DNA of 64,000 nt. It comes from Streptomyces sp. CB02400. GTDB lineage: Bacteria > Actinomycetota > Actinomycetes > Streptomycetales > Streptomycetaceae. Both the position numbers and the translations under genes were made by a program. How positions within the stretch are numbered: position 1 is the stretch's first letter; each line of letters begins with the position of its first letter. The stretch is from NCBI RefSeq assembly GCF_001905725.1, contig NZ_LIWB01000009.1, positions 62,001-126,000 of the forward strand. The letters are read 5' to 3'. The notes below the pieces were generated by a model. The model did no database searches and was not told where the DNA came from. It worked only from the letters and a program-made list of their open reading frames with translations. Positions 23,968 through 32,015 of this stretch are shown piece after piece.

Positions 23968-25155
23968 ATGGACTTGGGCATGGACACGCGACGCACCACA
24001 CGAGCACTCGCCACCGAGGCCGTGCACGCAGGCCGCGACGACCTCGCCGGACTGGGACTGCACGCCCCGCCGATCGACCTGTCGACCACGTACCCCTCGT
24101 ACGACAGCCGCGCCGAGGCCGCCCGCATCGACGCCTTCGCCACCACCGGCGCCGAGCCGGAGGGCCCGCCCGTCTACGGGCGGCTCGGCAACCCGACCGT
24201 CGCCCGCTTCGAGACCGCCCTGGCCCGCCTGGAGGGGACGGAGTCGGCGGTCGCGTTCGCCAGTGGCATGGCCGCGCTCAGCGCCGTCCTGCTGGTCCGG
24301 GGCTCGATGGGGCTGCGGCACGTGGTCGCCGTACGTCCCCTGTACGGGTGCAGCGACCACCTGCTGACCGCCGGACTGCTCGGCTCCGAGGTGACCTGGA
24401 CCGACCCGGCCGGGGTCGCCGACGCGCTGCGCCCCGACACCGGCCTGGTGCTCGTGGAGACCCCGGCCAACCCCACGCTCGCCGAGATCGACCTGCGGGC
24501 CGTCGCCCACGCCTGCGGCTCCGTGCCGCTGCTCGTCGACAACACCTTCGCCACGCCGGTCCTCCAGCGTCCGGCCGAGCACGGGGCGCGGCTGGTGCTG
24601 CACAGCGCCACCAAGTACCTCGGCGGGCACGGGGACGTACTGGCGGGCGTGGTGGCCTGCGACGAGGAGTTCGCCGGGCGGCTGCGCCAGGTGCGGTTCG
24701 CCACGGGCGGCGTGCTGCACCCGCTGGCCGGATATCTGCTGCTGCGCGGCCTGTCGACCCTGCCGGTACGGGTGCGGGCCGCGTCCGCGAACGCCGCCGG
24801 ACTCGCCGCCCGGCTCGCCGCCGATCCGCGCGTGGCCCGGGTGCACTACCCGAGCATCGGCGGGGCGATGGTCTCCTTCGAGGTGCACGGGGACCCGCAC
24901 GAGGTGATCGCCGGCGTACGACTGATCACCCCGGCCGTCAGCCTGGGCAGCGTGGACTCCCTCATCCAGCACCCGGCCTCCATCAGCCACCGCATCGTCG
25001 ACGCCGACGACCGCAGGGACGCCGGGGTGAGCGACCGGCTGCTGAGGCTCTCGGTCGGCCTGGAGGACGTCGAGGACCTGTGGGCCGATCTGGACGCGGC
25101 CCTGGGGGAGCGGGCCGGGACGCCCGCACCGGCGGAGGCGTCGGCCCGGGGCTGA
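23968..25155 (+). CDS. Cys/Met metabolism PLP-dependent lyase (cystathionine/methionine gamma-lyase-like)
   Basis: About 395-residue fold-type I PLP enzyme. Markers in order: YGRLGNPTVARFE (about 70-82), FASGMAALSAVLL (PLP phosphate loop), VETPANPTLAEIDL, DNTFATPVLQRP, and SATKYLGGHGDVLAG with the Schiff-base lysine. Late motifs AVSLGSVDSLIQHPASISH and LLRLSVGLEDVEDL are diagnostic for the gamma-family. It could be a cystathionine gamma-lyase, gamma-synthase or methionine gamma-lyase; the sequence alone does not settle it. Start is uncertain: ATGs at 23938, 23968 and 23980 are all in frame and none has a clear ribosome binding site. Probably under the divergent Lrp regulator. Confidence 0.88.
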   Translation: MDLGMDTRRTTRALATEAVHAGRDDLAGLGLHAPPIDLSTTYPSYDSRAEAARIDAFATTGAEPEGPPVYGRLGNPTVARFETALARLEGTESAVAFASGMAALSAVLLVRGSMGLRHVVAVRPLYGCSDHLLTAGLLGSEVTWTDPAGVADALRPDTGLVLVETPANPTLAEIDLRAVAHACGSVPLLVDNTFATPVLQRPAEHGARLVLHSATKYLGGHGDVLAGVVACDEEFAGRLRQVRFATGGVLHPLAGYLLLRGLSTLPVRVRAASANAAGLAARLAADPRVARVHYPSIGGAMVSFEVHGDPHEVIAGVRLITPAVSLGSVDSLIQHPASISHRIVDADDRRDAGVSDRLLRLSVGLEDVEDLWADLDAALGERAGTPAPAEASARG

Positions 25156-25214
25156 GGCCGGGCCCACGGGGGACGGACCGGCGGATCGCACCGCCGGGCC
25201 GCTCCCCGGACGCC

Positions 25215-25425
25215 CGCGCGGCGGCCGGGATCCCGTGTCCGCGTGCTCGTTGTGCGCCGGCCGGCACACGGTGATCGTCGTCCCGTGGCCGCGCGGCGGC
25301 CGGAATCCCGTGTCCGCGCGCTCGCCGTGCGTCGGCTGTGACGCTGCGGCCGTCACCCCGCGCCCGCGCGGTGGCCATGACCTCGTGTTCGCGCGCGGTG
25401 CCGGTGCCGGTGCCGCGTGTCCGCG
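25215..25425. repeat. 75-bp tandem repeat, about three decaying copies
   Basis: Copies start at 25215, 25290 and 25365 with CGCGCGGCGGCCGG(G/A)ATCCC, an exact 75-base (25-codon) period. The third copy is diverged. It occupies the gap between the convergent PLP-enzyme and ACT-GNAT genes; no gene is recognised there. Confidence 0.8.
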
Positions 25426-25434
25426 CGTGACGGG

Positions 25435-26712
25435 CTACGACCGGCCGACCCGCTCGCCGTGCTCCCGCCCCTCCTCCGCGCGGCGGTCCGGTACGGCGTC
25501 CAGGCGGGCCGTGACGACCAGCGTGCCCTCCTCGATCTGGTAGTCGAGCGGCAGCCCCAGGCCGCGCATCGCGGCGACCATGCCGGTGTTGGACGCCTGC
25601 GTCACGGCGTACACCTGGGCGCAGCCGTCCTCGGCGGCCATCGTCACCAGCCGGGTGAGCAGCTCGGCGCCGATGCCCCGGCGCTGCCAGGCGTCCTCCA
25701 CGACCAGCGCGACCTCGGTCTCGTCGCCGTCCCACAGCAGATGGCCGAGGCCGACGATGCGGCCCGAGGCGGTCTGCGCGGCGAGCGTGCGGCCGAAGCG
25801 CGGGCTGAGCAGGTGGTTCAGATAGCGGTCGGCGTCGCCGACCGGCCCGTGGTACCGCATGCGCAGGGTCTCGGTGGAGCACCGCTCGTGCATCGCCCGC
25901 GCGGCCGCCAGATCGCCGGTGTCCGCGCGGCGCACGGAGATGTCACTGCCCTCGGGCAGCGTGAGGACGTCACGTCCGCGCGGGATCCGCGGACCGAGCC
26001 GGGCGTCCAGCTCCACGAGTGCCCGCGCGCGGGCGAACTCGGTGGGCGTGAACGGCAGATACGGCCGCTCCACGGTGATCACCCCGCCCTCCGGGGCGCG
26101 CAGCCGGATCACGGTGTCCTCCAGGGAGCCCTCCTCGGGCACGGTCGTGGCCGCCCGGTGACCGCCGCCCGGCAGGGAACGGATCGTGCACCGGCCCAGC
26201 AGCTGGCGCAGCGCGAGCGGCAGTTCGGCCGCGTCCTGTGCGGTGCGGGCGGCCAGCCCGAGGACCCGGGTCGGCGCGTCCACCAGATCGTGGGCGTCGG
26301 CCCGCTCGGTCCAGGTGTCCGCGCCCCCGGCGAGCGACACGGCGGCGACGAGGTCCGTCCCCTCCGGCGCCCGCAGCAGGAACTCGTCGACGGTCTCCTC
26401 GCCCAGCGGGTGCGTCTGCAGGCTCAGGATGTCGACCCGCAGCTCGGCCAGCGCCGTGCAGAGCGTGGCCAGCGCGCCCGGTTCGTCCTTCACCGTCGTG
26501 CGCATCCGCCACAGCACGCTGCCGCCGGTCCCGGCGGAGGGCGGCGGCGGGGCATCGCCGGTATCGTGCGCCGGCGGTGCGTGGCCGTGGCGGCGTACCC
26601 ACCATGCGTGGAACGCCGCCGTGCACCGTGCGGCGAGTCCGGCCGGGTCCCGGCGGCCGTTCGTGGGGCCGCCGTGCGGGGTGTTCGTCACTTCAGACAT
26701 GTCTCGACTCAT
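25435..26712 (-). CDS. ACT domain-GNAT acetyltransferase fusion
   Basis: 425 residues. Residues about 65-135 form an ACT domain (MRTTVKDEPGALATLCTALAELRVDILSLQTHPLG), normally an amino-acid sensor. The C-terminal GNAT domain (about 255-400) starts SDISVRRADTGDLAAARAMH, with acetyl-CoA loop VVEDAWQRRGIGAELLTRL (Q/R-x-x-G-x-G/A). This architecture is that of actinobacterial amino-acid-responsive protein lysine acetyltransferases (AAPatA/Kat type). ATGs at 26712 and 26700 are both possible. A perfect 14-bp palindrome stands 25-38 bases upstream. Targets unknown. Confidence 0.88.
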   Translation of the reverse strand: MSRDMSEVTNTPHGGPTNGRRDPAGLAARCTAAFHAWWVRRHGHAPPAHDTGDAPPPPSAGTGGSVLWRMRTTVKDEPGALATLCTALAELRVDILSLQTHPLGEETVDEFLLRAPEGTDLVAAVSLAGGADTWTERADAHDLVDAPTRVLGLAARTAQDAAELPLALRQLLGRCTIRSLPGGGHRAATTVPEEGSLEDTVIRLRAPEGGVITVERPYLPFTPTEFARARALVELDARLGPRIPRGRDVLTLPEGSDISVRRADTGDLAAARAMHERCSTETLRMRYHGPVGDADRYLNHLLSPRFGRTLAAQTASGRIVGLGHLLWDGDETEVALVVEDAWQRRGIGAELLTRLVTMAAEDGCAQVYAVTQASNTGMVAAMRGLGLPLDYQIEEGTLVVTARLDAVPDRRAEEGREHGERVGRS

Positions 26713-26736
26713 ACAGCCACTGTGAAGGAACCGTGT

Positions 26737-26750
26737 TTCGTGATCACGAA
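26737..26750. promoter_or_regulatory. 14-bp perfect palindrome upstream of ACT-GNAT gene
   Basis: TTCGTGATCACGAA, within an unusually AT-richer stretch directly before the acetyltransferase gene. Likely dimeric regulator site; which regulator is unknown. Confidence 0.5.
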
Positions 26751-26797
26751 CGTACTGTGACTGATGGGTAAAGCGTGCTTCTGACCGTTTTGTTGAG

Positions 26798-28384
26798 TTA
26801 CTGACCGACCAGACCTGGCCGCAGCGTCTTCGTGAACAGCACGGTGCCGTCCTGTTCCCGCATCCGCACCGTCAGCTCGCCGCTGTCGCCGTCGATGTCG
26901 ACCTCGCCGAAGAACTGGTAGCCGCCGGCGGGTGAGACGTTCGAGACGCTCGGCGCCTTCACCCACACCCGCTCCGGGCCGAAGGTGCCGTCGAGCGCGC
27001 TGGCCGGGAAGGCGCCCGCGTTCAGCGGACCGGAGACGAACTCCCAGAACGGCTCGAAGTCGTCGAACGCGGCCCGCGAGGGCTGGTAGTGCTGCGCCGA
27101 GGTGTGGTGCACGTCGGCCGTCAGCCACACCGTGCCGGTGATCCGCCGGTGCTTGACGAACCGCAGCAGCTCCGCGATCTGCAGCTCCCGCCCCAGCGGC
27201 GCCCCCGGGTCGCCCTGGGCCACCGCCTCGACGTGTCGACCGCCCTCACTCGTGTCGGGCACGACGAGGCCGATCGGCATGTCGGCGGCGATCACCTTCC
27301 ACACCGCCCGCGACCGCGACAGCTCCCGCTTGAGCCACTCCAGTTGCTCCCGCCCGAGGATGCCCTGCGGGTCCACGGTCTGGTCACCGGAGGAGTTGGC
27401 ATTGCGATACGTCCGCATGTCCAGCACGAACACGTCGAGCAGCGGCCCCTGCCGCAGCACCCGGTACATCCGGCCCTCCCGGGCGCCCTGCCGCAGCGTG
27501 GACACCGGGAAGTACTCGCCGAACGCGCGCCGCGCGCGGGCCGCCAGCACGTCGACGCTCTTCTCCGTGTACCGGGCGTCCGTGTCGGCGATCCGCTGGC
27601 CCGGGTACCAGTTGTTGCGCACCTCGTGGTCGTCCCACTGCACGATGGACGGCACCTGGGCGTTGAACCGGCGCAGGTTCTCGTCGAGCAGGTTGTAGCG
27701 GAAGTTGCCCCGGAACTCGGCCAGGGTCTCGGCGACCTTGGCCTTCTCCTCGGTGGTGACGTTCCGCCAGACGCCGCCGTCCGGCAGGGCGGCGGTCGCG
27801 GAGACGGGTCCGTCGGCGTAGACGGTGTCCCCGCTGAACAGGAAGAAGTCGGGGTCGAGCCGGGCCATCGCGTCGAAGATGCGGTAGCCGCCGAAGTCGG
27901 GATTGATGCCCCAGCCCTGTCCCGCCAGGTCGCCCGACCACAGGAACCGCACACCGTCCCGGCGCCGGGCGGCGACCGTGCGGAACGTGCCGGTGACCGG
28001 CTCACCGGTGCGGCGCGGGTCGTCGGGGTCGGCGAGCAGCACCCGGTAGTGGATCTGCTCGCCGGACGGCAGCCCGCGCAGCCGGGTCGTACCGGTGAAG
28101 TCGGTGCCCGCGCCGAGCAGCGGACCGTGCCATCTGCGCGGGCGGCGGAACGATTCGGTCGCCGACGTCTCGACGATCATCCGCGCCGGACGGTCGGAGC
28201 GCACCCACACCAGCCCCGAGTCACGGGTGACGTCGCCGGTCTGCACGCCCCATTCGGCCCGCGGGCGCCCGGAGAGGGCGAAGGCGGGCGCCGCGCCGAG
28301 CGCGGTGGGCAGGGTCAGGGCCGCCGAGGCCGCGAGCGAGCCGCGCAGCACGGCGCGACGGCCGGGGAGCGGACGGTGTGACAT
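26798..28384 (-). CDS. phoD: PhoD-family alkaline phosphatase/phosphodiesterase, Tat-exported
   Basis: 528-residue secreted metallophosphoesterase. Twin-arginine signal at the N-terminus (GRRAVLRGSLAAS, R9-R10) and a hydrophobic segment to about residue 36 show Tat export of the folded, metal-loaded enzyme. Metal/catalytic motifs: FLWSGDLAGQG, FSGDTVYADGP, WDDHEVRNNWYPG, VLDMRTYRN, and WLTADVHHTSAQHYQP. PhoD enzymes use Ca/Fe and release phosphate from phosphomono- and diesters. ATG 28384 is preceded by GGAGGCGC; an in-frame ATG at 28465 is not part of the signal peptide. A PHO-box-like element lies 66-87 bases upstream, consistent with PhoP control. Confidence 0.92.
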   Translation of the reverse strand: MSHRPLPGRRAVLRGSLAASAALTLPTALGAAPAFALSGRPRAEWGVQTGDVTRDSGLVWVRSDRPARMIVETSATESFRRPRRWHGPLLGAGTDFTGTTRLRGLPSGEQIHYRVLLADPDDPRRTGEPVTGTFRTVAARRRDGVRFLWSGDLAGQGWGINPDFGGYRIFDAMARLDPDFFLFSGDTVYADGPVSATAALPDGGVWRNVTTEEKAKVAETLAEFRGNFRYNLLDENLRRFNAQVPSIVQWDDHEVRNNWYPGQRIADTDARYTEKSVDVLAARARRAFGEYFPVSTLRQGAREGRMYRVLRQGPLLDVFVLDMRTYRNANSSGDQTVDPQGILGREQLEWLKRELSRSRAVWKVIAADMPIGLVVPDTSEGGRHVEAVAQGDPGAPLGRELQIAELLRFVKHRRITGTVWLTADVHHTSAQHYQPSRAAFDDFEPFWEFVSGPLNAGAFPASALDGTFGPERVWVKAPSVSNVSPAGGYQFFGEVDIDGDSGELTVRMREQDGTVLFTKTLRPGLVGQ

Positions 28385-28449
28385 GGATGCGCCTCCAGGG
28401 ACGGGATCCGGCCAGTGTGCGCAGCCACAACTACTCGGGCGGCGCGGCG

Positions 28450-28471
28450 CGCACACCAACCCCAAGTGAAC
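28450..28471 (-). promoter_or_regulatory. PHO-box-like direct repeats
   Basis: On the minus strand GTTCACTTGGG is followed directly by GTTGGTGTGCG: two 11-base units beginning with GTT, as in the PhoP direct-repeat units of Streptomyces. First unit fits the consensus better. Upstream of phoD. Confidence 0.5.
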
Positions 28472-28501
28472 AATCGATCGCCCGCGCGGGCGAGCGGGCG
28501 C

Positions 28502-29932
28502 CTATCCGGCGGTGGCCTCCGCCATGAGACGCACACCTTCGTGGATCCGCGCGGGCGTCACATGCGCGTAGCCCAGCACGAGCCGTACGCCCTCCTCCGG
28601 CTCCTCGTGGTGGGCGTGGTCCGTGAGCGGGCGCACCGCGACACCGGCGGACGCCACCCGCGCGAGGAAGCGTTCTTGCGGCCCGTAGCGTCCGGGCAGC
28701 GTGACGATGACGTGCAGCCCCGCCGCGATCCCGGACACCCCGGCGCCCGGGAAGTGCTCCCCGAGGGCGGAGACCAGGGCGTCGCGCCGCTCGCGGTAGG
28801 CGCGCTGGCAGCGGCGCAGCTGACGGTCGTAGTCGCCGCGTTCCAGGAACCGGGCGAACAGCGCCTGGTCCAGGGTGGGATGACCGAGGTCCATGGTGCG
28901 CTTGCGCTCCACCACCTCCTCGGCCCACCCCTGCGGCACCAGCAGCCAGCCGAGCCGCAGCCCCGGGGCGAGGGACTTGCTGACCGAGCCGGTGTAGGCC
29001 ACGTGCTCGGGGTCGAGCCCCTGGAGGGCGCCGACGGGCGCCCGGTCGTAGCGGAAGTCACCGTCGTAGTCGTCCTCCAGGACGATCCCGTCCACGGACC
29101 GCGCCCAGTCGAGCAGTTCGGCCCGACGCCGCGCGGAGTACGCGATGCCGGTGGGGAACTGGTGCGCCGGCGTCACGACGGCCGCCCGCGCCCCCGAGGC
29201 CCGCAGCGGCTCCATCGCGAGCCCTTCGCCGTCCACCGGTACGGGTACGGCGGTGACCCCGGCGGCGGCGTACAGGGACTCGTGCTGCGGGCTGCCGGGG
29301 TCCTCCACGGCGACGGCGCGCAACCCGCGCGCGTGGAGGGCGAATCCGAGCAGCGCCGTCGCCTGCGCCACTCCGGAGACCACCACGATCCGCTCGGGAT
29401 CGGCCACCACGCCCCGGCGCCGCGCGAGCAGTCCGGCCAGTGCCGTACGCAGTCGGGGCAGCCCGCGCGGATCGGGGTAACCCAGCTCCTGGTGCGGAAG
29501 GTCCGCGAGCACACCGCGCTGCGCCGCCGCCCATGCCGCGCGGGGGAACAGCGACAGGTCGGGGGTGCCGGGGACGAAGTCCGCGCGGACGCCGGGGGTG
29601 CGCGGGGCGAGGTCGTGGGCGCGCGGGCGGGCGGCCCGTACCGCCGCCCCCACCCACGTCCCGGCGCCCCGGCCGGAGCGCAGATACCCCTCCGCCGTCA
29701 GCTGCTCGTACGCCTCAGTGATCAGCCCCCTCGACACACCGAGGTCGGCGGCCAGGTCACGGCTCGACGGCAGCCGGGTCCCCGGTGCGAGCCGCCCCGA
29801 CCGCACCGCCTCGCGCAGCGCGGCCTGCAGCGAACGGCCACGCGCGCGTGCCGGCGCGGAGGCGGCGGGCAGCAGCAACTCCCAGGCGGAGGAGGCGGCG
29901 GGTCCCTCGGGGCCGGTCTGCGGTGACGTCAT
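28502..29932 (-). CDS. MocR/PdxR-type GntR regulator with aminotransferase domain
   Basis: 476 residues. N-terminal GntR winged helix (about 22-85: LQAALREAVRSGRLAPG, LPSSRDLAADLGVSRGLITEAYEQL) is fused to a fold-type I aminotransferase domain. The PLP lysine is in YTGSVSKSLAPGLRLGWLL and the conserved DDYDGDFRYDR motif is present. These regulators sense PLP or an amine adduct; targets are often divergent, but no PLP-synthesis gene is adjacent. The nearest same-strand gene is the hydrolase 41 bases upstream. Confidence 0.93.
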   Translation of the reverse strand: MTSPQTGPEGPAASSAWELLLPAASAPARARGRSLQAALREAVRSGRLAPGTRLPSSRDLAADLGVSRGLITEAYEQLTAEGYLRSGRGAGTWVGAAVRAARPRAHDLAPRTPGVRADFVPGTPDLSLFPRAAWAAAQRGVLADLPHQELGYPDPRGLPRLRTALAGLLARRRGVVADPERIVVVSGVAQATALLGFALHARGLRAVAVEDPGSPQHESLYAAAGVTAVPVPVDGEGLAMEPLRASGARAAVVTPAHQFPTGIAYSARRRAELLDWARSVDGIVLEDDYDGDFRYDRAPVGALQGLDPEHVAYTGSVSKSLAPGLRLGWLLVPQGWAEEVVERKRTMDLGHPTLDQALFARFLERGDYDRQLRRCQRAYRERRDALVSALGEHFPGAGVSGIAAGLHVIVTLPGRYGPQERFLARVASAGVAVRPLTDHAHHEEPEEGVRLVLGYAHVTPARIHEGVRLMAEATAG

Positions 29933-29973
29933 GACAGGGCCACACTAGGCCGTTCGGGGATACGGCCCCGCCC

Positions 29974-30804
29974 TCAGCGGCTGCCGTCGAGGATGACGCG
30001 CGCGACCAGCGCCGGGTCGTCGTTCATCGGGACGTGACCGCAGCCGGGCAGCCGGACCAGCCGGGCCCGGGGGATGATCCGCTTGGCGCGGACGCCCTGC
30101 CGGGGGATCAGCAGCCGGTCCCGGGCGCCCCAGGCGACGGTCACCGGGATGCCGGGCACGTCGTCGGTGAACCGTACGGCGGTGCCCGCGCGGAGGGTCT
30201 CGGCGAAGCCGGTGGCCCCGGCGAGCGCGAGCGTCTCGGCGACCACGGCCTCGGGGGAGCGGCGACCGGGACGGGCGTAGATGGTGCTGGTCAGTGCCGC
30301 CCGGCCGGCCGCGGAGCGGGCGAGGCGCTCGACCAGCGGAAGCGGCATCCGCTCCGCGATCCGCCGCATGCCGATCAGCACGCCGAAGGCGTACCGCCGC
30401 TCTGCCTGCGTCCAGAAACCCGCCGGGGACAGGGCGGTGACGGACCGTACGAGCCGTTCCCGGCCGAGTTCCAGGGCCAGCAGGCCGCCGAGCGAGTTGC
30501 CCGCGACATGCGGCCGGTCGAGCTCCAGCTCCTCGCACAGGGCGCCCAGGGCGGCGTTCATGGTGGGCAGGTCGTGGACGAGGCCGCCGGGCAGCGACGG
30601 GGAGGCGCCGAAGCCGGGCAGGTCCACGGCGATCACCTCGCGCTCGGTCGCCAGGATGTCCACCACCGGGTCCCAGGCCTGACGGTGATGACCGATGCCG
30701 TGCAGCAGGAGCAGCGGTTCGCCGCGGCCCACGCGTGCGTAGGACAGGGTCACGGACTGCGGGCCGAGGGGAGAGGTGACCTTGAAGGAGACGGTCGCGG
30801 ACAT
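29974..30804 (-). CDS. Alpha/beta-fold hydrolase
   Basis: 276-residue alpha/beta hydrolase. LLLLHGIGHHRQAWDPVV (oxyanion HG, about 33-50), IAVDLPGFGAS, nucleophile elbow AGNSLGGLLA (Ser about 106), late acid in GARDRLLIP and His in LPGCGHVPMNDDP. Small-molecule esterase, lactonase or dehalogenase-like; substrate unknown. ATG 30804 has AGGAG eight bases upstream. Divergent from an ECF41 sigma factor gene, the type of partner seen for this sigma group. Confidence 0.9.
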   Translation of the reverse strand: MSATVSFKVTSPLGPQSVTLSYARVGRGEPLLLLHGIGHHRQAWDPVVDILATEREVIAVDLPGFGASPSLPGGLVHDLPTMNAALGALCEELELDRPHVAGNSLGGLLALELGRERLVRSVTALSPAGFWTQAERRYAFGVLIGMRRIAERMPLPLVERLARSAAGRAALTSTIYARPGRRSPEAVVAETLALAGATGFAETLRAGTAVRFTDDVPGIPVTVAWGARDRLLIPRQGVRAKRIIPRARLVRLPGCGHVPMNDDPALVARVILDGSR

Positions 30805-30867
30805 GAGGGTGCTCCTCGTCTGGGACTCGCGGAAACGGACGCCGCCCGGCGTCGTAGACAGCTTGTC

Positions 30868-30890
30868 AGCAATTGCTACCGACGGGTAGC
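30868..30890. promoter_or_regulatory. Overlapping palindromes in the hydrolase/ECF41 intergenic region
   Basis: AGCAATTGCT (30868-30877) overlaps GCTACC-gacg-GGTAGC (30875-30890), a perfect 6-bp inverted repeat. Lies upstream of both divergent genes. Confidence 0.4.
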
Positions 30891-30967
30891 CCCATGGCCT
30901 GTGCGTCCCGCCGCCCGCCGGCCGGTGCCGCCTGGACACGGCCGCGCGGGTCGGCTGGGATGGTGCC

Positions 30968-31855
30968 GTGACCACCGACACCGTGACCGACGTCTTCGAG
31001 GAACACCGCCCCGTCCTCCTGGGGATCGCCTACCGCATGCTGGGCCGGGTGGCCGACGCGGAGGACGTGGTGCAGGACGCGTGGCTGCGCTGGTCGGGCG
31101 GCGACCGGGCCCAGGTGCGCGAACCGCGCGGCTACCTGGTGCGCGTCACCACCCGCCTCGCCATCGACCGGCTGCGCCAGATCAAGGCGCGCGGCGAGAC
31201 GTACGTCGGCCCGTGGCTTCCCGAGCCCTACGTCACCGACTTCGGCGACACCGTCCCGGACGCCGCCGAGCGGGCCGTCCTCGCCGACTCCGTCTCCCTC
31301 GCCGTCCTCGTCGTCATGGAGTCCCTGTCGCCCCTGGAGCGCGCGGTGTTCGTGCTGCGGGAGGCGTTCGGCTACCCGTACGCCGACATCGCGGCCATGC
31401 TCGACCGCGGCGAACCGGCCGTGCGCCAACTCGCCGGCCGCGCCCGCAAACACGTCGAGGAGCGCCGCCCGCGCTACGAGGTCGATCCCGCCCAGCGCCG
31501 CGACCTCACCGAACGCTTCCTGGCCGCGGCGGCCGACGGCGACCTGGAGGGCCTGCTGGAACTCCTCGCCCCCGACGCGCGTCTGGTCGGCGACAGCGGT
31601 GGCAAGTCGCGCGCCCCGCTGCGGGTCCTGGAGAGCGCCGACCACGTGGGGCGCTTCCTCCTCGGCGTCGCCCGCAAGAGCGTGCCGGACCTCTCCTTCC
31701 GCTTCCTGGAGCTCAACGGCGGCCCCGCGGTGCTCGTCCTGTCCGGCGACAAGCCCGACTCCGTCGTCCAGCTCGACGTCGCCGACGGGCGCGTCCGGAC
31801 GGTGTACGTCATCCGCAATCCCGACAAGCTGCGTTCGCTCGCCGAGGTCCGGTAG
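30968..31855 (+). CDS. sigJ: ECF41-group RNA polymerase sigma factor (SigJ-like)
   Basis: 295 residues. Sigma2 (about 10-75; LGIAYRMLGRVADAEDVVQDAWLRW) and sigma4 (about 105-160; LSPLERAVFVLREAFGYPYADIAAML) are followed by a SnoaL-like C-terminal extension (about 170-295). The group-specific linker motif WLPEP is at 83-87 and the C-terminal NPDKL at 284-288; in studied ECF41 proteins the extension acts as a built-in regulator in place of a separate anti-sigma factor, in line with none being present here. GTG start; TGGGAT stands six bases upstream. Ends at a strong palindromic terminator. Confidence 0.93.
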   Translation: MTTDTVTDVFEEHRPVLLGIAYRMLGRVADAEDVVQDAWLRWSGGDRAQVREPRGYLVRVTTRLAIDRLRQIKARGETYVGPWLPEPYVTDFGDTVPDAAERAVLADSVSLAVLVVMESLSPLERAVFVLREAFGYPYADIAAMLDRGEPAVRQLAGRARKHVEERRPRYEVDPAQRRDLTERFLAAAADGDLEGLLELLAPDARLVGDSGGKSRAPLRVLESADHVGRFLLGVARKSVPDLSFRFLELNGGPAVLVLSGDKPDSVVQLDVADGRVRTVYVIRNPDKLRSLAEVR

Positions 31856-31872
31856 GAGCCCCGCACCGAAGC

Positions 31873-31888
31873 CCCCGTCGCGACGGGG
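31873..31888 (+). terminator. Palindromic terminator after the ECF41 gene
   Basis: CCCCGTCG directly followed by CGACGGGG, a perfect 8-bp inverted repeat 18 bases after the stop codon. Confidence 0.6.
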
Positions 31889-31905
31889 CCCGTCGTCGTG
31901 CCCGA

Positions 31906-31949
31906 TTGGTATTGACCAAGGGTGAGGGGCGCCTTATCGTCGCAGATAA
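31906..31949 (+). promoter_or_regulatory. GntR gene promoter with DasR-box-like operator
   Basis: TTGACC (31912-31917), 17 bases, TATCGT (31935-31940). The -35 is inside TTGGT-attg-ACCAA (31906-31919), which with its flanks resembles the dre element of HutC/DasR regulators (TGGTCTAGACCA). A second inverted repeat TTATC-gtcgca-GATAA (31934-31949) covers the -10. Autorepression is likely. Confidence 0.55.
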
Positions 31950-32015
31950 GTGAAACAACCTTTAATAAACAAGGGCGCTAAAACGCGGCCGGACACGGCG
32001 ATCGTGGAGGACAGG

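Noticed and set aside
23938..23980. Three possible ATG starts for the PLP enzyme as a regulatory uORF
   Set aside because: All are in the same frame, so they are alternative starts and not a separate upstream ORF.
25215..25425. 75-bp repeats as a CRISPR array
   Set aside because: Repeats are contiguous, diverged and lack unique spacers of even length; no cas gene in the window.
30850..30860. GCTGTCTACG on the minus strand as an ECF41 promoter
   Set aside because: Too far from the TGTCACA consensus, with unsuitable spacing to a CGTC -10, to annotate.
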